Below, one piece after another: positions 43,290 to 54,541 of a DNA stretch of 64,000 bases. Numbering within the stretch: position 1 is the first letter of the stretch; the number at the start of each line of letters is the position of its first letter. Under the pieces are notes generated by a model that did no database searches, was not told the DNA's origin, and saw only the letters and a list, made by a program, of their open reading frames with translations. The stretch is from Rhizobium vallis. Lineage in GTDB: Bacteria; Pseudomonadota; Alphaproteobacteria; Rhizobiales; Rhizobiaceae. The stretch spans positions 1-64,000 of the forward strand of contig NZ_ML133688.1 of NCBI RefSeq assembly GCF_003985155.1, written 5' to 3'. A program made the translations under genes and the position numbers.

Positions 43290-44258
43290 ATGCTTCCGAA
43301 CCCGACTCTGGACCAATTGCAGGTGTTTCTGACCGTTGCCGAAACCGGCAGCTTCTCGGCTGCCTCGCGGACCCTCAACCGCGCGCAATCGGTTGTCAGC
43401 TATACGATCGCCAATCTGGAGGCCCAGCTCGAAGTGCCGCTTTTCGAGCGCTCCGGCGCGCGCCAGCCGAAGCTGACGGAAGCGGGCAGGGCGATGCTGG
43501 AGGATGCGCGCCGCATTCTGGGCGACCTGCAGGTCATGCGGGCACGCGTCAAGAGCCTGAAGGAAGGGCTCGAAGCGGAAGTGTCCGTCGCCATCAGCGT
43601 CATGGTCCCCTCACGGGCGGTGGTGGACGTTCTTCGAGAATTCCGCGAGATGTTCCCGTCCGTTTCGTTGAACCTCAACGTCGGCGAGCTCGGAATGGTC
43701 ATGGATCTCGTTCTGAGCGGCAAGGCGACAATCGGGATCGGCGGCGCGGTCTTGAGGCAAGACGATTCGGTCGTCACCGAGCGGATTGGTCATTCCTTCA
43801 TGTTACCCGTTGCCGCGCGCAACCACCCGCTGGCCGAGTTCGGCAGGCCGCTCATGCTCGGTGACGTGCGCGAGGAAGTGCAACTCGTCGTGACCGATGC
43901 TTCGGGCCTGACGAAGGGGCGCGATTTCAACGTTCTGTCCTACAAGACGTGGCGCGTCAGCGATATTGCGACGAAGCACCAGCTCATCAAGGCCGGTCTT
44001 GGCTGGGGCGGCCTTCCCGCTTCCCTGATCCATGACGATCTCGTGAGTGGCGCCCTCGTCCATCTGGATCTGGAGGCATACGAACAAGGGGAGTATGGCA
44101 TCTATTCGATGCGTCGGCTTGCCAATCCGCCCGGACCTGCCGCCACCTGGATGATCGACGCGTTCCGCACCAGGCTTTCCGCCTGTCCAAGCCAGGCCGA
44201 TTTCCATGCCCACATTGCGGAGCTGCTCGAACCCGGCATGCCGCTTGCCGCCGAGTGA
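43290..44258 (+). CDS. LysR family transcriptional regulator
   Basis: 322 residues. N-terminal helix-turn-helix: LDQLQVFLTVAETGSFSAAS, then RTLNRAQSVVSYTIANLEAQ and LEVPLFERSG. The periplasmic-binding-protein-like effector domain follows (about residues 90-300). It is divergent from azoR with 139 bases between, so it is likely the activator of azoR and responds to a quinone or aromatic. The intergenic region has several AT-rich inverted halves (for example ATCGAAACTATCGAT) that would suit LysR binding. Confidence 0.92.
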   Translation: MLPNPTLDQLQVFLTVAETGSFSAASRTLNRAQSVVSYTIANLEAQLEVPLFERSGARQPKLTEAGRAMLEDARRILGDLQVMRARVKSLKEGLEAEVSVAISVMVPSRAVVDVLREFREMFPSVSLNLNVGELGMVMDLVLSGKATIGIGGAVLRQDDSVVTERIGHSFMLPVAARNHPLAEFGRPLMLGDVREEVQLVVTDASGLTKGRDFNVLSYKTWRVSDIATKHQLIKAGLGWGGLPASLIHDDLVSGALVHLDLEAYEQGEYGIYSMRRLANPPGPAATWMIDAFRTRLSACPSQADFHAHIAELLEPGMPLAAE

Positions 44259-44297
44259 GGCAGGCGCGGATACCGCGCCCGCCCGACTTTCCTAAGT

Positions 44298-46286
<1,989 letters not shown>

Positions 46287-46460
46287 GGAAAGCTCTCCTT
46301 CAAAGATCTGCATCGCCCGGCCCGTCAGAATTAGGACGATTTGGCGAGGAGTACACTGCGAAAATGACAGAACCGCAAAACAATCGCCCGGCGAGGCGAC
46401 ATGGTCTTGAAATGCAATTTATGGTACAGTCTCTGCTGAAAATCCATGGGGGACGGGATC

Positions 46461-47183
46461 ATGAGCAAGGTCGTCATTGCTGCGGTCGGAGGTTTCGGGG
46501 GCACCGCGCCCAGTCTGGTCGATAAGGCGCAGGCGCTTTACAGCGGCGATGTGGAAAAATGGCTGACGACGACGGCAAATCCGTGGATCTCGGTCGCCTG
46601 CGCGGTCGGCGCCATTTCGGTCTTCTTCGTCATCGGCGCCGCGATCGCGCTCATCTACCGCGAGCAGCAGCTGCAGAAGGCGCTTCTTCTCGGCATTGGC
46701 GCTCCGGCCCTCATCATGGCTGCCGCGCAAGGCAGTTCGACCAACCCGAAGCCGATCGAGATCACGCCGTCCGCAAGCCTGTTTTCGGTCGTCGGTTCCG
46801 CTTACGCCCAGGATGGCGACCGCTCGCTGCCACCCCGAGTCGAACTGAAGGTCAATCCGGGCTGGACGCAGGGCGAATGCCAGACCTGCGATATCAAATT
46901 CCTGAGCGGCGACGGCCAGATCATCTCCAGCGAGCCGCTCTCGGCAAGCCCGGCGCCCGGCGCGGTCAACGTTCCCTTGGGTACGGAGACGATCGTATTG
47001 TCCGGCGCCAACGCCAATAGCGCCGCCATCGACGTCAGGAGCCTGGGCGCCAAGCTGCCGCAGGCGCAAGGACCGGTCACTCTCGATGTCAACGTCAACC
47101 GCAGCTACTGGAACGATCTCAGCCGCTCCTTCGGCGCAAAGGCGGTGCAGCCTTACGATTTCAGCGTCGACGTCGCCAGGTGA
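46461..47183 (+). CDS. Membrane-anchored protein of unknown function (240 aa)
   Basis: Two hydrophobic segments, WISVACAVGAISVFFVIGAA and ALLLGIGAPALIMAAAQGS, are followed by an Ala/Gln-rich junction (VVGSAYAQDGD, which resembles a signal-peptidase site). A beta-rich domain of about 130 residues then contains a CxxC (GECQTCDIKF). I do not recognise the family. The ATG at 46461 has GGGGGACGGGATC before it; an earlier ATG at 46446 contains that site and is rejected. The last 31 bases overlap the end of the convergent PilZ gene. Confidence 0.7.
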   Translation: MSKVVIAAVGGFGGTAPSLVDKAQALYSGDVEKWLTTTANPWISVACAVGAISVFFVIGAAIALIYREQQLQKALLLGIGAPALIMAAAQGSSTNPKPIEITPSASLFSVVGSAYAQDGDRSLPPRVELKVNPGWTQGECQTCDIKFLSGDGQIISSEPLSASPAPGAVNVPLGTETIVLSGANANSAAIDVRSLGAKLPQAQGPVTLDVNVNRSYWNDLSRSFGAKAVQPYDFSVDVAR

Positions 47184-47557
47184 GGCTTCCGGTCGCCGGT
47201 GGTCGCGGGTCGCATTAATTGGCGCACAGCCAGTACCGGCCGTATTTCCTTATGGAAAAAGCGGAAATAGGAAGAGACTTGCGCCCGTGCATTCGAATTC
47301 ACGTCGAACTGGACGCCAATGCGGCCGTTATGCTTCCAGCGGATGATGCCTTCGATCATTCCGAGGTTCTCGGCTTCGATCCGCACCTTGCTGCCTGAGG
47401 CGGCATGGACGGGTCCCTTCGTCTCCAAAGCGGCGCCTGTCGCCGACAGGTTGAGAATACGGACATCCACCTCGCTGTTCAGATATTTCATGTTGCCGAA
47501 GACACGGCAGTTTTTCCGGTCGGCCTTTCGGGCCGTAATATTCAGGTTGCGCGTCAT
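47153..47557 (-). CDS. PilZ domain protein
   Basis: 134 residues. The c-di-GMP binding motif is complete: RKNCR (RxxxR form) near residue 15 and LNLSATGAALE ((D/N)xSxxG form) about 25 residues later. The rest is the usual PilZ barrel (SKVRIEAENLGMIEGIIRWK, then IGVQFDV). No other domain is attached, so it is an adaptor-type receptor. The window also encodes a GGDEF protein at 38.2 kb and an EAL protein at 13.8 kb. The ATG at 47557 follows AAGGGAGACAGT. Confidence 0.88.
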   Translation of the reverse strand: MTRNLNITARKADRKNCRVFGNMKYLNSEVDVRILNLSATGAALETKGPVHAASGSKVRIEAENLGMIEGIIRWKHNGRIGVQFDVNSNARAQVSSYFRFFHKEIRPVLAVRQLMRPATTGDRKPHLATSTLKS

Positions 47558-47643
47558 ACTGTCTCCCTTGGACACCGCCAGAGAAACATAGCAGCCGAAA
47601 ATTGAAATGGTTTTAGGAGCTTGGCTAAAATTGCAGTGAAACG

Positions 47644-48528
47644 TCAGTTGCTTGCGAGGGCGGTTCTGCGCGCCACCACATGCTCGCGCCAGACCGTGAA
47701 GATGCCCGCAGCAACCACGATCGCCGAGCCGATGATCATGTTGGAGCTGAGCGTTTCACCATAGATCGTTACGCCGATGATCGAGGCGTAGACAAGCGAG
47801 AGATAGGTCAGTGGTTGGACGGCGGCGGCATCGAGAATATCGTAGGCGCGGATCAGGAAATAGTGGCTGGAAATGCTGGTCATGCAGACGAGCGCCATCC
47901 AGCCCCAGTCGCCTGGCGACATCCAGCTCCAGTAGAACGGCCCGACGAGGGTCATCATGATGCCGCCGACGACGCCGGTATAGAAGAAGCTGGTCATCGA
48001 CGAATCGTCGCGGCTGACGAGACGTGTGGCGATGACGTAGAAGGCGAAGTTGAAGCAGGAAATGATGGCGAGGAGCAGCTTCACGTCGAAAAACTCGCCT
48101 TCCGGTTTCAGGATCAGCAGCACCCCGAAAAGTCCGGCGCCGATCGCTGCCCACCGCCGCCAACCGACCCGCTCGCCGAGGATCGGCATCGCCAGCAGCG
48201 CGATCAGGATCGGCGTCGCGGAAAAGATCGCCTGGGAACGGGCAAGGCCGATTATCGCAAAGCAGGTGATGGCCAGAACCACCTGGATCGCAAGCAAGAC
48301 GCCGCGCGTCACCTGCAGGAACGGGCGTTTGGTGCGGGCCGTCGCTTTGATGCCGCCGCGCATCTTCGACGCGAGAATGATGGTGAAAAGTGCGAAAGCC
48401 CAGTAGCGGACCATCGTTACGAAGATCGGCGGATAGGTCGATGCCAGATGTTTCGAGATCGCGTCCTGCAAAGAGAATATGGTCATCGCCAGCAGAGCGA
48501 AAATATAGCCGTGGGTCTTCGATGTCAT
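47644..48528 (-). CDS. EamA/DMT family transporter
   Basis: 294 residues with ten predicted membrane helices arranged as two EamA repeats (first from GYIFALLAMTIFSLQDAISK, second after FYVIATRLVSRDDSSMTSFF). The ATG at 48528 starts at the first helix; upstream in-frame residues are not membrane-like. Members export amino acids or other metabolites. It lies just downstream of an Lrp-type gene on the same strand, 71 bases apart, so an amino-acid substrate is a reasonable guess. Confidence 0.87.
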   Translation of the reverse strand: MTSKTHGYIFALLAMTIFSLQDAISKHLASTYPPIFVTMVRYWAFALFTIILASKMRGGIKATARTKRPFLQVTRGVLLAIQVVLAITCFAIIGLARSQAIFSATPILIALLAMPILGERVGWRRWAAIGAGLFGVLLILKPEGEFFDVKLLLAIISCFNFAFYVIATRLVSRDDSSMTSFFYTGVVGGIMMTLVGPFYWSWMSPGDWGWMALVCMTSISSHYFLIRAYDILDAAAVQPLTYLSLVYASIIGVTIYGETLSSNMIIGSAIVVAAGIFTVWREHVVARRTALASN

Positions 48529-48599
48529 GACATGCCGTTGAGCGGGAGATGCCCGCGCGCAGCCAAGTCTGGGCAGGCTTTCAACGAATATGCAAGGCC

Positions 48600-49061
48600 T
48601 CAAAGCCCGACATTCGGCCTGTCGATGATTTCTCTGAGTGCGAAGCTCGAATTGATTTTGACGACGTGGGGAAGCGCCGACAGCCAGTCGCGATGAATGC
48701 GCTCATAATCCTCGAGGTCGCGGGCGGCCACCCGCAGGATATAGTCGTATTCGCCCGACATCAGGTAACAGACGAGCACGTTCGGGCAGAGTTTTACCGC
48801 CGCCTCGAATTCCGACAGCGTCTTGGCAAACTGGCCGGAAAGCGAAATGTGCACGATGGCGATCATCTTGTAGTCGAGCGCCTTGTGCGAAAGCCGCGCG
48901 TGGTAACCGCCGATGACGCCGCTTCGTTCCAGGATGTCGAGCCGGCGCGAACAGGCCGAGGGCGACAATCCGATCTTTTCGGCGAGTTCGGCGTTGGTGA
49001 TGCGGGCATTGGCCTGCAGCACCTTCAGAATCGCAAAATCGATGGTGTCGAGATCGGCCAT
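48600..49061 (-). CDS. Lrp/AsnC family regulator, divergent from ald
   Basis: 153 residues: DLDTIDFAILKVLQANARIT, then NAELAEKIGLSPSACSRRLD (helix-turn-helix), and the RAM domain with CYLMSGEYDYILRVAARDLE. The divergent alanine dehydrogenase gene makes this the AldR-like activator of alanine catabolism. The ATG at 49061 follows GAAGG; an upstream frame to 49097 lacks a site. The third Lrp-type gene of the window. Confidence 0.9.
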   Translation of the reverse strand: MADLDTIDFAILKVLQANARITNAELAEKIGLSPSACSRRLDILERSGVIGGYHARLSHKALDYKMIAIVHISLSGQFAKTLSEFEAAVKLCPNVLVCYLMSGEYDYILRVAARDLEDYERIHRDWLSALPHVVKINSSFALREIIDRPNVGL

Positions 49062-49217
49062 TCGAAGAACCTTCGAAAAAGAAAACAGATGACGCAATAA
49101 TCTCCGAAAAGACGCCCTCTGGCAAATCGTCTTTGCAAGGACATTTCGCGGCCTTGATGGTTGGATTCATCGTCTGAGGAGATCCGCGACCGCGGAGACA
49201 AAATGAGAGGAACGCGA

Positions 49218-50336
49218 ATGCGTGTCGGTTGCCCGAAGGAAATCAAGAATCATGAATACCGCGTCGGCCTGACGCCGGCATCGGTGCGCGAATACGTCGC
49301 CCACGGCCACGAGGTCTGGGTGGAGACCAAGGCGGGCGTCGGCATCGGCGCCGATGATGCCGCCTATGCCGCTGCTGGCGCGAAGATCGCCGCCTCCGCC
49401 AAGGATATTTTCGAAAAGTGCGACATGATCGTCAAGGTGAAGGAGCCGCAGCCCTCCGAATGGGCGCAACTTCGAGACGGTCAGCTTCTCTATACCTATC
49501 TGCACCTGGCGCCGGACCCCGAACAGACCAAGGGCCTGCTTGCCTCAGGCGTCACCGCGATCGCCTATGAGACGGTGACCGACGAGCGTGGCGGCCTGCC
49601 GCTGCTGGCGCCGATGTCGGAAGTCGCCGGTCGCCTGTCGATCCAGGCCGGCGCGACCGCCCTGCAGAAGGCCAATGGCGGCCTCGGCGTCTTGCTTGGC
49701 GGCGTGCCGGGCGTATTGCCGGCAAAGGTCGCCGTCATCGGCGGCGGCGTCGTCGGCCTGCATGCGGCCAGGATGGCCGCCGGTCTCGGCGCCGACGTCA
49801 GCATCCTCGACAAGTCGCTGCCGCGCCTGCGCCAACTCGACGATATCTTCTCAGGCCGCGTCCATACCCGCTATTCCAGCATTCAGGCGCTGGAGGAGGA
49901 GGTCTTCTCGGCCGATCTCGTCATCGGCGCCGTGCTGATCCCTGGCGCTGCCGCTCCGAAGCTCGTGACCCGCGAAATGCTTTCCGGCATGAAGAAAGGC
50001 GCCGTCATCGTCGACGTCGCCATCGACCAGGGCGGCTGCTTCGAAACCTCGCACGCGACGACCCATTCCGATCCGACCTATGAGGTTGACGGCGTCGTGC
50101 ATTATTGCGTTGCCAACATGCCGGGCGCAGTCCCCGTCACCTCGGCCCACGCGCTGAACAATGCCACGCTGGTCCATGGCCTGGCGCTTGCCGATCGCGG
50201 CCTGCGCGCCATCGCTGAAGACAAGCATCTGCGGAATGGCCTGAACGTGCACAAGGGCCGCATCACCAATAAGCCTGTCGCCGAGGCGCTAGGCTACGAG
50301 GCATTCGCGCCGGAGAACGTGCTCAACGTAGCGTAA
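49218..50336 (+). CDS. ald: Alanine dehydrogenase
   Basis: 372 residues. N-terminus [20 protein letters not shown] is typical. The substrate lysine and histidine regions are [20 protein letters not shown] and [17 protein letters not shown]. The NAD Rossmann loop is [20 protein letters not shown]. It interconverts L-alanine and pyruvate with NAD. ATG chosen at 49218, after GAGAGGAACGCGA, in agreement with the family start. Divergent from an Lrp-type regulator. Confidence 0.95.
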   Translation: MRVGCPKEIKNHEYRVGLTPASVREYVAHGHEVWVETKAGVGIGADDAAYAAAGAKIAASAKDIFEKCDMIVKVKEPQPSEWAQLRDGQLLYTYLHLAPDPEQTKGLLASGVTAIAYETVTDERGGLPLLAPMSEVAGRLSIQAGATALQKANGGLGVLLGGVPGVLPAKVAVIGGGVVGLHAARMAAGLGADVSILDKSLPRLRQLDDIFSGRVHTRYSSIQALEEEVFSADLVIGAVLIPGAAAPKLVTREMLSGMKKGAVIVDVAIDQGGCFETSHATTHSDPTYEVDGVVHYCVANMPGAVPVTSAHALNNATLVHGLALADRGLRAIAEDKHLRNGLNVHKGRITNKPVAEALGYEAFAPENVLNVA

Positions 50337-50352
50337 CCTCCCTGACTCTAGG

Positions 50353-50856
50353 TTAGGCGTCGGTCTCCGCAAGGGCCGGCGCCTTTACCTTGTCGATCCG
50401 GCACTGGAAGCAATTGTTGCGCGCCGAGCGCACGTGCACATAGGCGATGTCGGACCGCGCCAGCAGTTTTTCGCCATAGGCCGCAATCTCGCCGATAAGA
50501 GTTACCGCGCCGGTGCCATAGACGATGCGATTGTCCTGATTGTAGCCCCGCGGGATGAAGTCAGGGCTCGTCGTCAGCACCGGCGGCAGAATCTCCTCGG
50601 CGGCATAGCGCCGGCAAGGCTGCTTATGCAGGAAGATCGGTCCGGTTTCGGCGTAGGGCTGCAGTTCCGGGAAGGGCCGGTAGGCGAAGACCAGCAGTTC
50701 TTCGCCCTCATCGATATTTTCAAGGCAATGGCGGCACGGATGACCCGGGCCATCAGACACCATCGTGTCGGGCAGTCGGTCATAGGCGTCGCGGCCACCG
50801 TTCCACAAGTGTTCGGCATCGGCGCTCGGCATGGCGACAAAACGTAAGGCGGTCAT
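50353..50856 (-). CDS. DUF1203 family protein
   Basis: 167 residues, soluble. Conserved features of the family are visible: GHPCRHCLENIDEGEELLVF, PFPELQPYAETGPIFLHKQP followed by CRRY, GYNQDNRIVYGTGAV, and the end YVHVRSARNNCFQCRIDK. CRHC and CFQC could be metal or redox sites. Function is not known. Convergent with ald, 16 bases apart. Confidence 0.82.
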   Translation of the reverse strand: MTALRFVAMPSADAEHLWNGGRDAYDRLPDTMVSDGPGHPCRHCLENIDEGEELLVFAYRPFPELQPYAETGPIFLHKQPCRRYAAEEILPPVLTTSPDFIPRGYNQDNRIVYGTGAVTLIGEIAAYGEKLLARSDIAYVHVRSARNNCFQCRIDKVKAPALAETDA

Positions 50857-50949
50857 GGCAAATCTCCTTTGTGATTGCCATGAAATGTACCCGGATCATC
50901 GTGTAAGCCACCCGTTTCTTGCGAAGCTCTAAAGCAGAAGGAGAAGCCC

Positions 50950-51117
50950 TTGACCGACGTCGGTCTCGCGCTGCTGGCGCAACAGAACGCAGAAATACTG
51001 GAAGAAATCAGGGCGCTACGCCGGGAGGTAGCCGAACTGAAGGAGCAGTCTGGCCGCACGCTCGATTTCGAGCGCCGTAACGATCCGCGCCGCCCGAATG
51101 GCCTGACGCGGCGTTAG
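50950..51117 (+). CDS. 55-aa coiled-coil protein (TTG start)
   Basis: The frame encodes, after a TTG start, TDVGLALLAQQNAEILEEIR then ALRRE and VAELKEQSGRTLDFERRNDP. The heptad pattern of Leu/Ile over residues 5-38 predicts a coiled coil, and the tail is basic (RRPNGLTRR). AAGGAG stands 6 bases before the TTG. No ATG is available in frame. The small size makes it easily missed. Function unknown. Confidence 0.5.
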   Translation: MTDVGLALLAQQNAEILEEIRALRREVAELKEQSGRTLDFERRNDPRRPNGLTRR

Positions 51118-51147
51118 CTACCTCCACCCACGCCGGAAAGAGAGCCG

Positions 51148-51708
51148 TCAGCTTTTCCGCGCCATCTCCAGAAGCTCCTTGTCGCTGAGCGGCCGGACGA
51201 TGCCGGTGCCGGTTGATACCGGGGAGAAGCCGAACATCTGGTAGAGCTGCAGCGCGCGCGGGTGGTCGAGATTGTTGGTGGTGGTCGTGACGCGCTTCGG
51301 ATTGAGCGACCAGATGGCGTAGAGCGCCTGCAGCATGAACCATTTGCCGATGCCGAGGCCAAGCGCATGTTCGATCAGGCCGAAATGGCTGAGCTCGATC
51401 GTATCCTCGTCCTCGCAGAAATATTCGTAGAAGCCGGCCGGCGCGCCGTTCACGTAGAGGACGCTGATATTGTTGCGCTTGTCGTTCAGCATTTCAGCGA
51501 GCTGCTCGTCGCCCATGCGCAGCCGGTCTACCCATTGCCAGCGCGCGCCCACCTGCCGGTAGAGGTAGCGATAGAACGGCAGTGGGATTCCGGGAGCGCG
51601 CATGATCGCAGTCTGGATATTGACGGGCACCGGCAGGCTCGTCTTCGGCGGCGCCGTCATTTCGAGCCGGGTAATATGGGCTTTGAGCGAAGCGGGTGTC
51701 TTCCCCAT
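51148..51708 (-). CDS. GNAT family N-acetyltransferase
   Basis: 186 residues. The acetyl-CoA core is ISVLYVNGAPAGFYEYFCED, then LSHFGLIEHALGLGIGKWFM (pyrophosphate loop GLGIGK), and NPKRVTTTTNNLDHPRALQL followed by YQMFGFSPV, the usual GNAT end. The ATG at 51708 is 5 bases after the sseA stop. Last gene of a cysK-alaX-sseA-GNAT run. Substrate unknown. Confidence 0.82.
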   Translation of the reverse strand: MGKTPASLKAHITRLEMTAPPKTSLPVPVNIQTAIMRAPGIPLPFYRYLYRQVGARWQWVDRLRMGDEQLAEMLNDKRNNISVLYVNGAPAGFYEYFCEDEDTIELSHFGLIEHALGLGIGKWFMLQALYAIWSLNPKRVTTTTNNLDHPRALQLYQMFGFSPVSTGTGIVRPLSDKELLEMARKS

Positions 51709-51713
51709 GGCGA

Positions 51714-52583
51714 TCAGGCTTTGACTGGCGTCGGCGGGCCGGTAACGATAGGCGTATCTTCGCGGCTGCCCCATTCGCTCCACGAGCCGTCGTAAAGCTT
51801 GTTGTCATGATGGCCGAGCGATTCCAGCGCCAGTGTAATGATCGCGGCCGTGATGCCTGATCCGCAGGATGTCACCACAGGCTTCGAAAGATCGATGCCG
51901 GCATCCTCGATTGTCTGTTTGAGTTCGGGCAGCGACTTGAACCGGCCCTGGTTGGCAAAGACGCCGGAGGGCAGATTGCGGGCGCCGGGCATATGGCCGG
52001 AGCGCATGCCGGGACGCGGTTCGGGCTCGGCGGCGGCGAAGCGGCCGGCGCTGCGGGCATCGGCGATCTGCATCGCGCCGCTCGAAACGATGTCGCGCAT
52101 TGCAGGAAGCGTCACCACCCGGCTTTCGTCAAAATTCGGGGTGAAGGTCGCAGGCGCATAGTTTGGTGCTGCGGTTTCGAGCGGACGGCCCTCGGCCTTC
52201 CAGCCGTCTAGACCGCCGTCGAGCACGAAGACGTTCTTCGCACCCATCACCCGGAACAGCCACCAGACGCGCGGTGAGGCGAACAGGCCGATGCCGTCAT
52301 AAACGACGATGCGATCATTCTCGCTGATGCCGAGCTTGCCGGTTTCGGTGGCGAAATAATCGGGCGAGGGGATCGTGTGCGGCAGCGATGTCGAATGGTC
52401 GGCGATCTTGTCCTGGTCGAAGCGGATGGCGCCGGGAATATGGCCGGCCGCATATTCGGCATCCGCATCGCGTTTCTGCGCCGGCAGATAGAAGGAGGCG
52501 TCCAGCACCCGCAGATCCGGCTTGCCGAGTTCGGCCTGCAGCCAATCGGCCGAGACGACGAAACGGCTTTTGGTCTCACACAT
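51714..52583 (-). CDS. sseA: 3-mercaptopyruvate sulfurtransferase
   Basis: 289 residues with two rhodanese domains. The catalytic loop CGSGITA after PVVTS is the mercaptopyruvate sulfurtransferase type (CGSGVT), not the thiosulfate type (CRKGVT). VSADWLQAELGKPDLRVLDA begins domain 1 and VVYDGIGLFASPRVWWLFRV its degenerate loop. It transfers sulfur from 3-mercaptopyruvate, a product of cysteine transamination. Its location with cysK fits cysteine metabolism. Gap to alaX upstream is 18 bases. Confidence 0.93.
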   Translation of the reverse strand: MCETKSRFVVSADWLQAELGKPDLRVLDASFYLPAQKRDADAEYAAGHIPGAIRFDQDKIADHSTSLPHTIPSPDYFATETGKLGISENDRIVVYDGIGLFASPRVWWLFRVMGAKNVFVLDGGLDGWKAEGRPLETAAPNYAPATFTPNFDESRVVTLPAMRDIVSSGAMQIADARSAGRFAAAEPEPRPGMRSGHMPGARNLPSGVFANQGRFKSLPELKQTIEDAGIDLSKPVVTSCGSGITAAIITLALESLGHHDNKLYDGSWSEWGSREDTPIVTGPPTPVKA

Positions 52584-52601
52584 TATGGTCTCCCTTGATG
52601 G

Positions 52602-53339
52602 TCAGGCTTCATCGCCGGGCATGCCGAAGCGGATGCGGAAGCGCCGGTTCTCCTTGCCCTTCTTCTCGATCTTGGCGATGTGGATTCGGCCGACTTCCTG
52701 TGTCTCGGAGACATGTGTGCCGCCGCAGGGCTGGCTGTCAATCGAGGAGTTCTCGCCGATGCAGACGAGGCTGACGCGCCCGAGCCCCATCGGCGGGCGC
52801 ACGTTCTTCGATTTGACGATATCAGGATTGGCAGCAAGCTCCTCGTCAGTGATCCATTGCAGATAGACCCGATGATTTTGGTCCACCAGTTCCATCAGTT
52901 TGGCCGTCACCTCGTCCTTTTCGATTGTCTCGCTCATGTCGAAGTCGACGCGGCTTTCCTCCTCGCCGACGGCTGCCCCGGTGATTGGATAGGAGCAGAC
53001 GACGGAAAGCAGGTGGCAGGCGGTGTGCATGCGCATCAGCCTGTAGCGGCGGGGCCAATCGACATGCAGCACCAGCGTCTCGCCGACCTCCGGCCGTGGT
53101 GCGCCGTTGAGCGGCACATGGATGATGATATCCTTGCTCGCACCGTGCTTCGTCTGGCCGAGCGCGATCTTGGTGCCGTCGGCGCGTTCAAGCTCGCCGG
53201 TATCGCCCGGCTGTCCGCCCGAGGTCGCGTAGAAGCAGGTCTGGTCCAGTTCGATGCCCCCGTCCTCGTGAACGGCTGTGACGACCGCCTCGCATGTCGA
53301 GAGGTAGAAGTCGTCACGATAGAGGGCATTGACGGGCAT
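52602..53339 (-). CDS. Alanyl-tRNA editing protein AlaX
   Basis: 245 residues, AlaX-M type. The N-terminal beta domain reads LYRDDFYLSTCEAVVTAVHE. The zinc ligands of the editing site are visible: HTACH (HxxxH) in MRMHTACHLLSVV and CGGTH (CxxxH) in SIDSQPCGGTHVSETQEVGR. It hydrolyses mischarged Ser- or Gly-tRNA(Ala). The cysteine synthase gene stops 6 bases before its start, and the sulfurtransferase gene follows. Confidence 0.93.
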   Translation of the reverse strand: MPVNALYRDDFYLSTCEAVVTAVHEDGGIELDQTCFYATSGGQPGDTGELERADGTKIALGQTKHGASKDIIIHVPLNGAPRPEVGETLVLHVDWPRRYRLMRMHTACHLLSVVCSYPITGAAVGEEESRVDFDMSETIEKDEVTAKLMELVDQNHRVYLQWITDEELAANPDIVKSKNVRPPMGLGRVSLVCIGENSSIDSQPCGGTHVSETQEVGRIHIAKIEKKGKENRRFRIRFGMPGDEA

Positions 53340-53345
53340 GGGGGC

Positions 53346-54383
53346 TCACGCAGGTTCGTAGGGAACGTCTATCTCGGGCGATTTGGCCATCCAGCCGGGA
53401 ACGGGCAGCCCTTTCGACACCAGGAAATCCGGGTTGAAGAGCTTCGACTGATAGCGGTTGCCGTAGTCGCAGAGGATCGTCACCACCGTGTGACCGGGGC
53501 CCAGATCCCGGGCGAGATTGACGGCGCCGGCAATGTTGATCGCCGTCGAGCCGCCAAGGCAAAGCCCTTCGTCCTCGACGAGATCGAAGAGATAGGGAAG
53601 CGCTTCGGCATCGGAGACGCGATAGGAAAAGTCTGGCGTGAAACCTTCGAGATTGGCGGTGATGCGGCCCTGGCCGATGCCCTCGGTGATCGAGGACCCT
53701 TCGGATTTCAGCGTGCCGTTCTGGTAGAATTCATAGAGAGCGGCGCCGTCGGGATCGGCGATGCCGATCTTGACGTCCGGGTTGAAAGCCTTGAGGCCGG
53801 CAGCCACACCCGCCAGCGTGCCGCCCGAACCGACGGAGCAGATGAAGCCGTCGATCTTGCCGTCGGTGTCTTTCCAGATTTCCGGCGCAGTGGTTTCGAT
53901 ATGCGCCTGACGGTTGGCGACGTTGTCGAACTGGTTCGCCCAGATCGCCCCGTTCGGTTCGGTCTTCGCCATCTGCTCGGCAAGCCGCCCGGATACCTTC
54001 ACGTAGTTATTCGGGTTCTTATAGGGAACGGCGGGCACTTCGACGAGTTCGGCGCCGAGCAGCTTCAGCGCGTCCTTCTTTTCCTGGCTCTGCGTTTCCG
54101 GGATGACGATGACGGTGCGATAGCCGAGCGCTTTGGCGACCAGCGTCAGTCCGATGCCGGTATTGCCGGCCGTGCCTTCGACGATGACGCCGCCGGGCCG
54201 AAGCAAGCCTTTCCGCTCGGCGTCGCGGATGATGTAGAGCGCGGCACGATCCTTCACCGACTGGCCGGGGTTCAGGAACTCTGCCTTGCCGAGAATGGTG
54301 CAGCCGGTCGCCGCGGAGGCGCCCTTGAGTTTGATCAGCGGCGTGTTGCCGATGGCTTCGAGGACGGAGGGATGGAAGGTCAT
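53346..54383 (-). CDS. cysK: Cysteine synthase A-type PLP enzyme
   Basis: 345 residues. Fold type II PLP enzyme that forms cysteine from O-acetylserine and sulfide. The PLP lysine is in PGQSVKDRAALYIIRDAERK, the substrate loop is EGTAGNTGIGLTLVAKALGY, and the glycine loop is CSVGSGGTLAGVAAGLKAFN. It is about 25-30 residues longer than enteric CysK, as in other rhizobial versions. First gene of a four-gene minus-strand operon with alaX, sseA and a GNAT gene. Confidence 0.9.
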   Translation of the reverse strand: MTFHPSVLEAIGNTPLIKLKGASAATGCTILGKAEFLNPGQSVKDRAALYIIRDAERKGLLRPGGVIVEGTAGNTGIGLTLVAKALGYRTVIVIPETQSQEKKDALKLLGAELVEVPAVPYKNPNNYVKVSGRLAEQMAKTEPNGAIWANQFDNVANRQAHIETTAPEIWKDTDGKIDGFICSVGSGGTLAGVAAGLKAFNPDVKIGIADPDGAALYEFYQNGTLKSEGSSITEGIGQGRITANLEGFTPDFSYRVSDAEALPYLFDLVEDEGLCLGGSTAINIAGAVNLARDLGPGHTVVTILCDYGNRYQSKLFNPDFLVSKGLPVPGWMAKSPEIDVPYEPA

Positions 54384-54541
54384 GGATTCTGCCTCTTTCG
54401 AACTCTTACTTTAGGAACGGTCTTTTCTCTTCACAAGGCTGTGTTGGCAAGAAATGCTATTCCATGCCCGTGCCGGACGCGATAAAATTTGGCTTTCCCC
54501 AGTCGAAATGGCGTATGGTCCGCCGTCGCTCCCCACCTGGG

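Noticed and set aside
46364..46370. Pho box upstream of the periplasmic nucleotidase
   Set aside because: One perfect CTGTCAT half-site on the minus strand, but the second half after 4 bases does not match; insufficient for a call.
52680..54485. A 601-codon plus-strand frame opposite cysK and alaX
   Set aside because: Antisense shadow of two well-identified genes; no family features.
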